A stretch of DNA of 64,000 bases from a bacterium (GTDB lineage Bacteria; Acidobacteriota; Polarisedimenticolia; Polarisedimenticolales; Polarisedimenticolaceae), in assembly GCA_024226515.1 (NCBI GenBank), contig JAAELQ010000263.1:62001-126000 (forward strand), in the 5' to 3' direction. Positions 42,349 through 51,216 of the stretch are shown here, piece after piece (the first letter of the stretch is position 1; the number at the start of each line of letters is the position of its first letter). The notes beneath the pieces are model-generated. The model had not been told where the DNA came from. It saw only the letters and a list, made by a program, of their open reading frames with translations, and did no database searches. Made by a program: the position numbers and the translations under genes.

Positions 42349-43335
42349 CTACTGGCAACTCGCCGCGGCCGAGTCGATCTCGAGATCGCGACTGCCGGCC
42401 TGTCCCACGCCGCCGGAGTCGTAGGTGAAGCTCTCGGTCGGAGATGCTCCGCGCACGACGAACCACTGAGTCTCGCCGGGCGCCGGATCGGCGGAGTAGG
42501 GTGCGACGAGGTCCGCGAGGTTGTTCGGCGGCAGCAGGTCCTCGGCCACGCAGGCCTGCGTGGCCACGTTGTACTTGCCGAACGTGCTACGCAGCAGCCC
42601 CAGGTCGCCCTGCACGATGTCGTACGTGTCGGCGTCGAGCGAGGCCAGCCAGTGCAGCTCGTCACGACGCGGAAACAGCGGCACCTCGGCGGCCAGTTTG
42701 CGAATCTGGATGCCGTTCATCGGGGCGCCGACGGCGTAGTCGTCGTCGGTCGCCGGGGTCGGCACTCCCGAGTGCGCTCCGAGGAAGCCGGTGCCGCTCA
42801 CGTCGATGAAATGACGCGCGTAGGTCAGCAGATACTCCTGCTCGTTGAGCGTCCACGGCCCGCCGCCGATCACCGGCATGTAGAAGTTCTCGAAATCGAT
42901 CCGGACGATGGCGTCGACCGTCGGATCGGACGGCATCCACGCGTAGGTCAGGATCTCGTACCTTCCCGGATCGAGATTCCGGTAGAACATGCAGTTCTCG
43001 ATCGCGCTGTGCGTGAGCAGCGCGTCACGCATGAACGTGACGTGGTCGCCGGACTGCGTCAACGAAGTCGGCAGCACTTCCAGGATCTCGGTGCCGCCGA
43101 ACTGATCGACCGTGCCGACGATCGGGTCCCCCGCAAGGTCGAACAACGGATAGTCCGCGTCGGGGTCGAGCGCGTCCAGCTTGATCCACTCGCCGGGCAT
43201 TCCCGCCGCGCGATAACGCGAGCTCGGCGGCGAGTCGTCGATGTTGCCGAGATCGATGTTGACGGATTGCGCGAAGATCGCCGGACCGCAGATCAGGGCC
43301 GATAGCGCAGCGCGGGCGAGCCAGGTTGTCTTCAT
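42349..43335 (-). CDS. Secreted protein with a shared C-terminal module
   Basis: Encodes 328 residues from the ATG at 43335 (GGGGGG ribosome region). Signal peptide MKTTWLARAALSALICGPAI then FAQ. The body is not recognised; it contains paired beta-rich segments (IDLGNIDDSPPSSRYRAA, DFENFYMPVIGGGPW). The last 90 residues, from YDIVQGDLGLLR to GSRDLEIDSAAASC, match the ends of the proteins at 46309-47676 and 57122-58870. Probably surface-exposed or secreted. Confidence 0.6.
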   Translation of the reverse strand: MKTTWLARAALSALICGPAIFAQSVNIDLGNIDDSPPSSRYRAAGMPGEWIKLDALDPDADYPLFDLAGDPIVGTVDQFGGTEILEVLPTSLTQSGDHVTFMRDALLTHSAIENCMFYRNLDPGRYEILTYAWMPSDPTVDAIVRIDFENFYMPVIGGGPWTLNEQEYLLTYARHFIDVSGTGFLGAHSGVPTPATDDDYAVGAPMNGIQIRKLAAEVPLFPRRDELHWLASLDADTYDIVQGDLGLLRSTFGKYNVATQACVAEDLLPPNNLADLVAPYSADPAPGETQWFVVRGASPTESFTYDSGGVGQAGSRDLEIDSAAASCQ

Positions 43336-43469
43336 GCGTTCCCCCCTACGTTGCCCCGAGACGCTCGTGAGCATACGGGGAATCGCGCCCCGCCCTCCGC
43401 AAGAAAAAAAGAATCTTCCGCGCGCGCTCCTACGTATTACCGATCGGGGAATTCGGGCGAAGAAAGTTC

Positions 43470-43506
43470 TTGACCACGATCGAAGCTAGTGCTAAATATT
43501 CAGCAC
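43470..43506 (+). promoter_or_regulatory. Predicted promoter/operator of the BlaI-like regulator gene
   Basis: TTGACC (43470-43475), 17 bp, then TAAATA (43493-43498). The -10 lies inside an imperfect palindrome GTGCTAAATATTCAGCAC (43489-43506, halves eight of nine identical) that ends right at the ATG. If so the transcript would be nearly leaderless and the repressor would bind over the -10. Confidence 0.5.
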
Positions 43507-43902
43507 ATGCGAAAAAAACAGCAGAAGGACTCCACGCTGAGCCGCCGTGAGCGCGAGATCATGGACATCGTCTATCGCGTCGGTGAGGCCACCGTGAACG
43601 ACGTGCTCGAGGCGATGACCGCACCACCGAGCTACTCCGCGGTCCGCAGCACGATGAACATCCTCGAGACGAAAGGGCACCTGGCCCATCGCAACGAGGC
43701 CAACCGCTACATCTACCTGCCGACGTTGGACCGTGACGCCGCGCGCCAGTCGGCGCTCGATCACGTGTTGAACACGTTCTTCGACGGATCGGCGGCGGAT
43801 GCGGTGACCGCCCTGCTCGAAGAGCGCGGTGGACGGCTGAAACGGCAAGAACTGGAACGGATTTCCAAGCTGATTCGACAAGCGCGGAGGGAGGGACGAT
43901 GA
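43507..43902 (+). CDS. BlaI/MecI-family transcriptional repressor
   Basis: Encodes 131 residues from the ATG at 43507 (an in-frame GTG at 43489 lies within the operator palindrome). Winged helix with LSRREREIMDIVYRVGEATV and SYSAVRSTMNILETKGHLAH, and a C-terminal dimerisation helix. In the classic system a membrane M56 protease cleaves BlaI; the next gene is such a protease and overlaps by four bases. No beta-lactamase is nearby, so targets are unknown. Confidence 0.92.
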   Translation: MRKKQQKDSTLSRREREIMDIVYRVGEATVNDVLEAMTAPPSYSAVRSTMNILETKGHLAHRNEANRYIYLPTLDRDAARQSALDHVLNTFFDGSAADAVTALLEERGGRLKRQELERISKLIRQARREGR

Positions 43903-46298
43903 CCCTGGAACTGACGGCCAAGGTAACGCTGATCCTGTGTCTGGTCGTTGCGGGCAGCTTGTTGCTGCGCCGCTCTTCGGCGGCGGCCCGGCACCTGGTG
44001 CAGGTGTTCGGACTGTGCGCGGTGCTGGTACTTCCGGTCGCCGCGATCGCCCTTCCCGTCTGGGAGCTTCCGCTGTTGAGGCCCTCGACGCCGCAGGCCG
44101 TGGTCCGGGCCGAGGCCGGCGCCGCGCCGGGGCAGCAGGTGACGCTAGCCCCTCGGCCGCCGCGCGACAGCTCGAGGCCGCGCGCGACCGAAGGTGAGGA
44201 CTGCCGTTGCGACGGCGCCATCCAGGATCTGCCGTACCGTCCCGTCGGTGAAGAGCCGCTGCAGATCGCCGGCGCTCCGGCGTTCTCCGGACCGGCGCCC
44301 CCCGGGCTCGGCGCCGCCGGTTGGGCCACGCTGCTCTGGGGGCTCGGCGCACTGTGCGTGCTCGGTCGCCTCGCGTTCCACTGGCTGCGCATGACCACGC
44401 GTGCCATCGAGGCAGCACCGCTCGCCGATCGCGCGATGATGCAGCTCGTGTTGACCTGTTGCTGCCGACTCGGTCTGCAGCGCGTTCCGCGCGTTCTCGT
44501 CAGCCGCCGCATCGACGTCCCGGTGTTGTGGGGTTTTCTCCGCCCGACCCTGATGCTGCCCGAGAGCTCGAGGACGTGGTCGCGTGACCGACTGCGCGTG
44601 GTGTTGCTGCACGAGCTGGCACACCTGCGTCGCTTCGACGGCGCAGCCCTGCTGCTCGGCCGCGTCGCCGCCGCGGTCTGGTGGTTCCACCCGATGGTGT
44701 GGATCGTGGAGCGTTGGACGCGTCGCGACTGCGAGCGCGCATGTGACGACGCCGTGCTGGCGTGCGGCGAGCGACCGTCGAACTACGCCAGGCACCTGCT
44801 GGAAATCGCGCGCGAGCTTCCGGCGGCCCCGGCAGCGGCGCTGGCCATCACCGGCTCGTCCGGTCCGTTCGAGCATCGCGTCCGTTCGATTCTCAGCCCC
44901 GACCTGCGTCGCGGGGTCGGGCGGCGCGCCGCTCTGGTCGCGCTCGTCTCCGCCTCGCTGCTGTTGACCTCGGTGGCCAGCGCCAAGCTGGTCGCGCGCG
45001 AGTCGACTCCGCAGCCCGTCGAGGCGCTCCGGGTCCACGAGGCCGAGCCGTCGCCGGAGCCCGTGCTCCAGGCCGGCGGAATCCGCGCCGAGCCCACGAG
45101 AGCGGAGTATCTGCTGGCGCACGACGACCACAGCCACGAGGGCGAGAGCGAGTTCGACCGGGCCTCCGAGCTGCACCGCGAGGAGCAGTGGGAGGAAGCC
45201 TCGGCCCTGTTCGAGAAGGCCGCGGCGATGGGATATCGCGAGGGTACGGCGCTGTACAACGCGGCGTGCGGCCGGGCACGCCTCGGCCACGAGCGCGCCG
45301 CGATCGAGCTGATCGAGCGCTCGCTCGAGGCGGGCTTCGACAGCCACGAGCACCTGCTGCAGGACAACGATCTCGACCCGATCCGCAGCGCGCCGCAGTT
45401 CCGCGCATTGCTGGATCGCATGAACGAGGACGGCGAGTTCGACCGCTGGCCGGCGCGCGATCGTTACGAGGAGGCCGTCGAGCACTACGAGGATCTACTC
45501 GACGAGCGCTCGGAGGACGCGGGGGAATGGTACGAGGTCGGCAGCGACCTGCTGAGCCTGCGCGAGTTCGACCGCGGCGTCGAGGCCCTCGAACGCGCCG
45601 CCGGGCTGGAGGATCGCAACCAGAGCGCGCTGTACAACCTGGCCTGTGCGTACGCCTTGCAGGGCGACGCGAGCACGGCCCTCGATCGACTCGAGCAATC
45701 CGTACTGGCCGGGTTCGAACGCAAAGAGCGTTTCCGCAACGACTCGGACCTGGACTCGATCCGCGACGAGCGCCGATTCGCCGGGATCGAGAAGCTGCAC
45801 GACACGCTATCGCTCGAACGCTTCCGGCTCGGGCGCTCCGATTCGAACTACTCCAGCCGCCGCTGGGCGCCGGCCATCGAGGAGTTCCGCAAGTTCACCG
45901 CCGAGCGGCCCGAGGTCGGTCGCGGATGGTTCAACCTCGGCTGGGCGCTGCACTTCTCGCGGCGGCACGACGAGGCGCGTGATGCCTTCCAACGCCAGCG
46001 TGCGCTCGGCTATCGCGCCGACATCGCGACCTACAACATCGCGTGTGCGTACGCGATGGAGGGCAACGTCGACGAGGCGTTGAACTGGCTGGACCGCGCA
46101 GTGGACACCGGGCGCATCGGCGCACACCAACTCGCGAGCGACGAAGATCTCGACGCGCTCCACGACGACGAACGATTCGAGGCGCTGCTGGAGCGCGCTG
46201 TCGAACTCAACGAAGAACACGGCTGGGTGATCCGCAAGAAGAAGGCCGACACCCAGAAGGTGAAGATCAAGCAGAAGACACGCTCGCGGCAGTACTGA
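43899..46298 (+). CDS. M56-family (BlaR1-like) membrane metalloprotease with C-terminal TPR repeats
   Basis: Encodes 799 residues. The N-terminal half has several membrane helices and the zinc site HELAH (238-242) in LLHELAHLRRFDG, with the downstream conserved region ERACDDAVLACGERPSNYAR. After a last membrane helix (about residues 342-360) come TPR-type repeats (EQWEEASALFEKAAAMGYRE, ALYNAACGRARLGHE, TALDRLEQSVLAGF, EALNWLDRAV). The penicillin-binding sensor of BlaR1 is absent, so the TPR region is the likely sensor or partner-binding part. Confidence 0.88.
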   Translation: MTLELTAKVTLILCLVVAGSLLLRRSSAAARHLVQVFGLCAVLVLPVAAIALPVWELPLLRPSTPQAVVRAEAGAAPGQQVTLAPRPPRDSSRPRATEGEDCRCDGAIQDLPYRPVGEEPLQIAGAPAFSGPAPPGLGAAGWATLLWGLGALCVLGRLAFHWLRMTTRAIEAAPLADRAMMQLVLTCCCRLGLQRVPRVLVSRRIDVPVLWGFLRPTLMLPESSRTWSRDRLRVVLLHELAHLRRFDGAALLLGRVAAAVWWFHPMVWIVERWTRRDCERACDDAVLACGERPSNYARHLLEIARELPAAPAAALAITGSSGPFEHRVRSILSPDLRRGVGRRAALVALVSASLLLTSVASAKLVARESTPQPVEALRVHEAEPSPEPVLQAGGIRAEPTRAEYLLAHDDHSHEGESEFDRASELHREEQWEEASALFEKAAAMGYREGTALYNAACGRARLGHERAAIELIERSLEAGFDSHEHLLQDNDLDPIRSAPQFRALLDRMNEDGEFDRWPARDRYEEAVEHYEDLLDERSEDAGEWYEVGSDLLSLREFDRGVEALERAAGLEDRNQSALYNLACAYALQGDASTALDRLEQSVLAGFERKERFRNDSDLDSIRDERRFAGIEKLHDTLSLERFRLGRSDSNYSSRRWAPAIEEFRKFTAERPEVGRGWFNLGWALHFSRRHDEARDAFQRQRALGYRADIATYNIACAYAMEGNVDEALNWLDRAVDTGRIGAHQLASDEDLDALHDDERFEALLERAVELNEEHGWVIRKKKADTQKVKIKQKTRSRQY

Positions 46299-46311
46299 GC
46301 GGAGCCGCTCA
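46296..46311. terminator. Palindrome shared by two convergent stop codons
   Basis: TGAGCGG-ag-CCGCTCA includes the stops of both the M56-TPR gene and the convergent secreted protein gene. No T-tract follows, so its terminator role is weak. Confidence 0.35.
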
Positions 46312-47676
46312 GGGGTCCAGGCAGTTGAGGGTCTTCGGCCGCTCGACGAGGTTGCTGTCGAAGCCGAGGGTTCCCTCGACCGCCCCCCAGGCCACGGCAA
46401 TGTAGAAGTAGACCTGGCCCGGATGCGGTGTGTCGGCGTCGCCGAGCACGTTGGGGTAGTCGCAGAACACACGCGCGCCGTCGACGGTCGACGGACTCTG
46501 CGTGTAGTCGCCGCCGGCCTTCAGCACCGCGACGTCGCCGCGGTAGATGTTGTAGTCCGGCGGCTGCTGGCGCCCGAGGTCCCACTCGAACTGGGCGACG
46601 GCGTGCACCAGGCCCGTGACGCCCTCGTTCTCGCGGGCTCCGATGTCCGGTAGCGCCACGCCGCCGGCGTCACCGTCCACGGGACGCGGGATTCCGCGCA
46701 GGTCGGTCGCCGAGGCCCACGTCGGCGTCGCCGCGTCGATCAGCGGCGAGCTGGAGCGCGGCTGGAACCCCTCCGGCGTCTGCCTCTCGTCGACCAGCAG
46801 CGGATCGAGCGAGAAGTTGCCGTTCGATCCGATCACGGGCTGTGCCGCGACCACGTCGTCGAGCTCATTGCCGTAGATGTCGTTGTGCGAGAACACGGTC
46901 CCGCTATCGCCCCACTCGACGATTCCACCACCGTAGATATACGCGCTGTTGAAAGCGATGACGTTGTTGGCCACGGTACCGGTGCCGTAGGTCAGCACAC
47001 CGCCACCGATCCACGCCTCGTTGCGCACGATCGTGTTGCCCGTCACGACCGGTTCGCCCCCGCTGACGAACACGCCCGCGCCGTAGTACGCGGCGTTGCC
47101 GGAGATCACGTTCGAGGCAACCCACGCGTTGCTGTCCATCAGCACCACACCGCCGCCGTAGCAGCAGTCGTAGCTGTCGACGATTCGGTTGTAGCTGATC
47201 ACGGGCGAGCCGCCCTGGACGTGGATTCCCGGACCGCTGTAAGTCGTGGGACCCTCGCCTCGAATCACGTTGCGCGTGATCACGGGCGCTCCGGATTCGA
47301 TCCGGATTCCCTTGCTCTGCGGCCACAGGCTCTGTTGGTTGCGCACCGTGAACGCCTCGAGCGTCGTCGCCGCTCCGATCCCGAGCAGTGTGACCGTCGG
47401 CAACTGGTCGTCGACCGGGTCGATCACGGTGCAGTGCGCGCCCTCCCCGCGCACGCTGACAGCGTCGCGCATGGTGATGTTCTCGGCGTAGATCCCGCAG
47501 CGGACGAGGACGTCGTCCTGTCCCGGGACGGCCGCGTCGATCGCGTGCTGGATCGAGCCGTAGGGCGTACTGCCGTCGTCGTCGACGATCAGCGTGGCCG
47601 GGTCTGTTTCGGAGAGGAGTCCGAAGGCGAGTAGAACGAACAGCGGAGCGACGAAGAACGTCTGCCGGGATCTCAT
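46309..47676 (-). CDS. Secreted right-handed parallel beta-helix protein with shared C-terminal module
   Basis: Encodes 455 residues from the ATG at 47676. A signal peptide (MRSRQTFFVAPLFVLLAFGL) is followed by pectate-lyase-like beta-helix repeats (SGAPVITRNVIRGEGP, GSPVISYNRIVDSYDC, NAWVASNVISGNAA, GEPVVTGNTIVRNEA). The N-terminal TPYGSIQHAIDAAVPGQDDV is the DUF1565/NosD-like lead-in. The C-terminal 90 residues (DYNIYRGDVAVLKAGGDYTQ to LVERPKTLNC) match two other secreted proteins in the window. It may be a carbohydrate-binding or -cleaving surface protein; no catalytic site is identified. Confidence 0.75.
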   Translation of the reverse strand: MRSRQTFFVAPLFVLLAFGLLSETDPATLIVDDDGSTPYGSIQHAIDAAVPGQDDVLVRCGIYAENITMRDAVSVRGEGAHCTVIDPVDDQLPTVTLLGIGAATTLEAFTVRNQQSLWPQSKGIRIESGAPVITRNVIRGEGPTTYSGPGIHVQGGSPVISYNRIVDSYDCCYGGGVVLMDSNAWVASNVISGNAAYYGAGVFVSGGEPVVTGNTIVRNEAWIGGGVLTYGTGTVANNVIAFNSAYIYGGGIVEWGDSGTVFSHNDIYGNELDDVVAAQPVIGSNGNFSLDPLLVDERQTPEGFQPRSSSPLIDAATPTWASATDLRGIPRPVDGDAGGVALPDIGARENEGVTGLVHAVAQFEWDLGRQQPPDYNIYRGDVAVLKAGGDYTQSPSTVDGARVFCDYPNVLGDADTPHPGQVYFYIAVAWGAVEGTLGFDSNLVERPKTLNCLDP

Positions 47677-47704
47677 CACGAGGCCCCCCTTGGATCGTAC
47701 CCCC

Positions 47705-47733
47705 AGCCTACGCCGATGGCTCGAGCGGGTCAA
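47705..47733 (-). promoter_or_regulatory. Possible promoter of the beta-helix protein gene
   Basis: On the minus strand TTGACC (47733-47728), 17 bp and TAGGCT (47710-47705) are correctly spaced, but the -10 is a weak match. Transcript leader would be about 20-25 nt. Confidence 0.35.
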
Positions 47734-47751
47734 TCACACTACGTTGACGTC

Positions 47752-48795
47752 ATGGATTGGTTGTTCAACGGGGCTCTTTTGATCGCGGATGTCGTGGCGT
47801 TGGCCGTGATTTCCCGCAGGCGCGACCTCTCGACGGGCGTCTTCGCCGGCGCCGCCGTCCTGCTGTTCGCCTTCGTTCTGGCCTTCGTGTTGCAGATCGG
47901 ACCGTTCCATCTCCTGCGATTGTTCGCCTGGGGGCTGTTCGTCCACGGGTTCGTGATGCTGGCGGGCACGGCGTGGATTCTGCGCGCGACGCAGCGGCGT
48001 GGCGCGCTGCTGTTCCTCGCCGCGGCACTGGTCGTGGCGGTCGTGGCCGTCGACGCGTTCGTCGTCGAGCCGCACTGGCTCGAGATCGAGGAGGTTCGAC
48101 TGCAGAGCGACGAACTGACGGAGCCGTTGACGATCGCGGTCGTCGCGGATCTTCAGACCGACCGCATCGGCGATTACGAGCGCAGAGCGCTGGCCGCCGT
48201 GATGGCCCGTGAGCCCGACCTGATCCTGCTGCCCGGCGACTTCATTCACGAGAACGACGCCTCGCGCAGATTGCAGCTCACCGCAGAGCTCCGCGCATTG
48301 CTGGACGAGCTCGACTTCTCCGCTCCGCAGGGGGCGTGGGCCGTGCGCGGCAACGTCGACCCGAAAGGCTGGGAGCGCATCTTCGAGGGCACGGGCGTCG
48401 CCCCGATGCCGTTCACGACGCACGTCGTGCTCGACGGCTTCACGCTGAGCGGCCTGAGCCTGGAGGACTCGTTCGACACCGGCCTGACGACGAACGCCGA
48501 GGACGGGTTCCACATCGTCTTCGGCCACGCGCCGGACTTCGCGCTGGGCGACTCGCGCGCGGACCTGTTGATCGCCGGCCACACCCACGGCGGCCAGGTG
48601 CGCCTGCCGCTGTTCGGCCCGCCGATCACGTTCTCGCGCGTGCCGCGCGGCTGGGCCGCGGGGGTGATCGACCTCGGCGACGACCGCACGCTGGTCGTCT
48701 CGCGCGGGGTCGGCATGGAGCGGCACAACGCCCCGCGCATGCGCTTCCTCTGCCGGCCGCAGATCGTCTTCGTCGAGGTCGTCCCGGCCCGCTGA
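47752..48795 (+). CDS. Membrane-anchored metallophosphoesterase (YkuE/YaeI-like)
   Basis: Encodes 347 residues from the ATG at 47752 (in-frame ATG at 47716 possible). The N-terminal 110 residues hold about four hydrophobic segments, followed by a calcineurin-type phosphoesterase with VVADLQTDRIG, LLPGDFIHEND, RGNVDPKG and AGHTHGGQVRLP. The third metal motif reads GNVD instead of the usual GNHD, so the histidine that normally assists catalysis is replaced by valine. Substrate may be a lipid or nucleotide. Confidence 0.85.
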   Translation: MDWLFNGALLIADVVALAVISRRRDLSTGVFAGAAVLLFAFVLAFVLQIGPFHLLRLFAWGLFVHGFVMLAGTAWILRATQRRGALLFLAAALVVAVVAVDAFVVEPHWLEIEEVRLQSDELTEPLTIAVVADLQTDRIGDYERRALAAVMAREPDLILLPGDFIHENDASRRLQLTAELRALLDELDFSAPQGAWAVRGNVDPKGWERIFEGTGVAPMPFTTHVVLDGFTLSGLSLEDSFDTGLTTNAEDGFHIVFGHAPDFALGDSRADLLIAGHTHGGQVRLPLFGPPITFSRVPRGWAAGVIDLGDDRTLVVSRGVGMERHNAPRMRFLCRPQIVFVEVVPAR

Positions 48796-48838
48796 GCTCG
48801 GCGGGCAGCCCGGTGCCCACGGCGGTAGAATCGGCGGC

Positions 48839-49693
48839 GTGAGCGAACCGAACGACAGCGAGCGCGCCGTCCCCATCGAGCGCGTGACGCCGGCGGGAGC
48901 CGAGAACGAGCAGGATTGCGTCGCCGTCGAGGAGCCGATGGAGATCCGCATCGCGTTCGGCGCCGCCGACGCGCGCCAGGCCAAGAGCCTGTCGATCACG
49001 ATGCGCACTCCCGGGCACGACTTCGAGCTGGCCGCCGGCTTTCTGTTCACCGAGGGCATTCTCACCGAGCCTGCGCAGATCCGTAACGTCGAGTTCTGCG
49101 GTCCGCCGGCGCCGGGGCGCACGACGAGCAACATCGTGCGCGTCGACCTGGCCGAGGACGTGGCGCTCGACATGCAGCGCCTGCAGCGCCACTTCTTCAC
49201 GACATCCAGCTGCGGGATCTGCGGCAAGGCGTCACTCGACGCGCTGCACGTGCAGGGCCTCGAGTCGGTCGACTCGAAGCACGCGGTCATGCACCGCTCG
49301 GTCGTCTACGAGCTGCCGCAACGGCTGCGCTCGAGCCAGGCGGTGTTCGATCGTACGGGCGGCCTGCACGCGGCGGGGTTCGTCGACGTCGAGGGCAAAC
49401 TGCTCGACGTCCGCGAGGACGTGGGGCGGCACAACGCGGTGGACAAGCTGATCGGCCGTCGGTTCCTCGACGGCGCGACGCCGCTCGCCGATCATCCGAT
49501 GGTCATCAGCGGCCGGGCCAGCTTCGAGATCCTGCAGAAGGCCCTCGTCGGGGGCGTCTCGACGATCGTCGCCGTCGGCGCGCCGTCCAGCCTGGCCGTC
49601 GACATGGCCCGGCGCTTCGGCATGACGCTGATCGGTTTCGCATCCGACCGGCGGTTCAACATCTATGCGGGTGCCCACCGTATACTCCCCTGA
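48839..49693 (+). CDS. fdhD: Formate dehydrogenase accessory sulfurtransferase FdhD
   Basis: Encodes 284 residues from a GTG start. FdhD passes sulfur to the molybdenum cofactor before it is inserted in formate dehydrogenase. The CxxC sulfur-carrier pair is Cys125 and Cys128 (SSCGICGKASL), and SITMRTPGHDFELAAGFLF and LDVREDVGRHNAVDKLIG are family motifs. It is the first gene of the formate dehydrogenase operon, overlapping fdhB by one base. Confidence 0.95.
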   Translation: MSEPNDSERAVPIERVTPAGAENEQDCVAVEEPMEIRIAFGAADARQAKSLSITMRTPGHDFELAAGFLFTEGILTEPAQIRNVEFCGPPAPGRTTSNIVRVDLAEDVALDMQRLQRHFFTTSSCGICGKASLDALHVQGLESVDSKHAVMHRSVVYELPQRLRSSQAVFDRTGGLHAAGFVDVEGKLLDVREDVGRHNAVDKLIGRRFLDGATPLADHPMVISGRASFEILQKALVGGVSTIVAVGAPSSLAVDMARRFGMTLIGFASDRRFNIYAGAHRILP

Positions 49694-51216
49694 TGCTGAA
49701 ACACGGTGTGAACCGGGAACGGGTCCTGGCGCTGCTCGAGGAAGAGGGCGGCGTCAGCGAGGAGTCCGTGCGCAAGGTCTCGCGCGAGACCGGCGTGCCG
49801 GAGGCCGACATCTGGGGCGCGGGCCTGTTCTACACGCTGATCAACCGCCCCGGAAAAAGGGTGCGCGTGTGCGACGGCCTGACGTGCCAGATGGCCGGCG
49901 CCGACGAGCTGACCGACCGGCTGCGCGCCGAGGGCAAGGAGTGCGAGCGCGTGAGCTGCCTCGGGCAGTGCGATCGCGCACCGGCGACGCTCGACGAGTC
50001 GATGGCGCTGGTGACCTACGAAGGTCGGAAGCGCGGCGTGACGCCGGACGACCCCGAGCTGCCGATGAACCTCGCCGGAGCCGTCGACAGGAGCTACAGC
50101 GCGCTCGAGAAGGCGCGCGCGCTCGGCCCCGACGGGACGCTCGACGAGATCGCGGCGTCCGGCCTGCAGGGTCGTGGCGGCGCCGGTTTCCCGGCGCACG
50201 TCAAGTGGCGTGGGGTCCGCAGTCAGGCCGAGACCGAACGCTACGTCGTCTGCAACGCGGACGAGGGCGAGCCGGGGACGTTCAAGGACCGCGAGGTCCT
50301 GCTGCGCCAGCCGCACGAGGTGCTCGAGGGGCTGGCCGTCGCGGCGGCGACCGTCGAGGCCGGGGACATCTACATCTATATCCGTGGCGAGTTCACCGAC
50401 GAGCGACGCGCGCTCGATCGTGCCATCGAGGAATCGCGCGAGGCGCTGTCCGCGTTTCGCCTGCACGTCGTGACCGGTCACGGCGCCTACATCTGCGGCG
50501 AGGAGATGGCGTTGCTCGAATCACTCGAGGGCAAGCGCGGCATGCCGCGCCTCAAGCCGCCGTTTCCGACGGAGAGCGGTTTCCGCGGCAAGCCGACGCT
50601 GATGCACAACGTCGAGACCGCGGCCTGTGTCCCGGCGATCGTGCGCCGCGGCGGCGCGTGGTTTCACGCGCTGGGGCGGGAAGAGCCGGGCACCAAGCTG
50701 TACTGCATCTCGGGCGACGTGCAGACGCCCGGCGTCTACGAGCTGCCGCTGGGCGTCACGCTCGACGAGCTGGTCGATGCAGCCGGCGGCTACGAGGGCA
50801 CTCCGGTCGCGTTTAGTCCTGGAGGAGCATCCTCCGGATTTCTGCCGATCGACCGGCGTGACGTGCCGCTGGACTACAAGAGCCTGGCGGAACAAGGTTC
50901 GATGCTGGGAAGCGCAGGCGTCGTCGTGTTGAACGACAAGGTGGACATCGCGCAGGCCGTCGCGTGGCAGCTCGAGTTCTTCGAGCGCGAGAGCTGCGGG
51001 CAGTGCGCGCCGTGCCGCATCGGCACGCGCTACCTGCGCCGGCAGGTCGACGGTTACATGAGCAGCGGCGACCCGTCGTCGCTGAGGCTGGCCGACGACG
51101 TCGGCTGGGAGATGGAAGAGGGATCGATCTGCGGCCTGGGGATGGTCGCCGCCAAGCCGCTCGAGAGCGCGAGGCAGCACTTCCCCGAGGCGTTCAAGCC
51201 ACGAGAGAGATCATGA
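49693..51216 (+). CDS. fdhB: NAD-dependent formate dehydrogenase beta subunit (NuoE-NuoF fusion)
   Basis: Encodes 507 residues. A short NuoE-like thioredoxin-fold part has [2Fe-2S] cysteines CDGLTCQ and CLGQC (residues about 60-100). The NuoF-like part has the FMN/NADH motifs GRGGAGFPAHVKW and NADEGEPGTFKDRE, AYICGEEMALLESLEG, and a C-terminal [4Fe-4S] motif ESCGQCAPCRIG. It passes electrons from fdhA to NAD+, so the whole enzyme should be soluble and reversible. Overlaps fdhA by four bases. Confidence 0.93.
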   Translation: MLKHGVNRERVLALLEEEGGVSEESVRKVSRETGVPEADIWGAGLFYTLINRPGKRVRVCDGLTCQMAGADELTDRLRAEGKECERVSCLGQCDRAPATLDESMALVTYEGRKRGVTPDDPELPMNLAGAVDRSYSALEKARALGPDGTLDEIAASGLQGRGGAGFPAHVKWRGVRSQAETERYVVCNADEGEPGTFKDREVLLRQPHEVLEGLAVAAATVEAGDIYIYIRGEFTDERRALDRAIEESREALSAFRLHVVTGHGAYICGEEMALLESLEGKRGMPRLKPPFPTESGFRGKPTLMHNVETAACVPAIVRRGGAWFHALGREEPGTKLYCISGDVQTPGVYELPLGVTLDELVDAAGGYEGTPVAFSPGGASSGFLPIDRRDVPLDYKSLAEQGSMLGSAGVVVLNDKVDIAQAVAWQLEFFERESCGQCAPCRIGTRYLRRQVDGYMSSGDPSSLRLADDVGWEMEEGSICGLGMVAAKPLESARQHFPEAFKPRERS

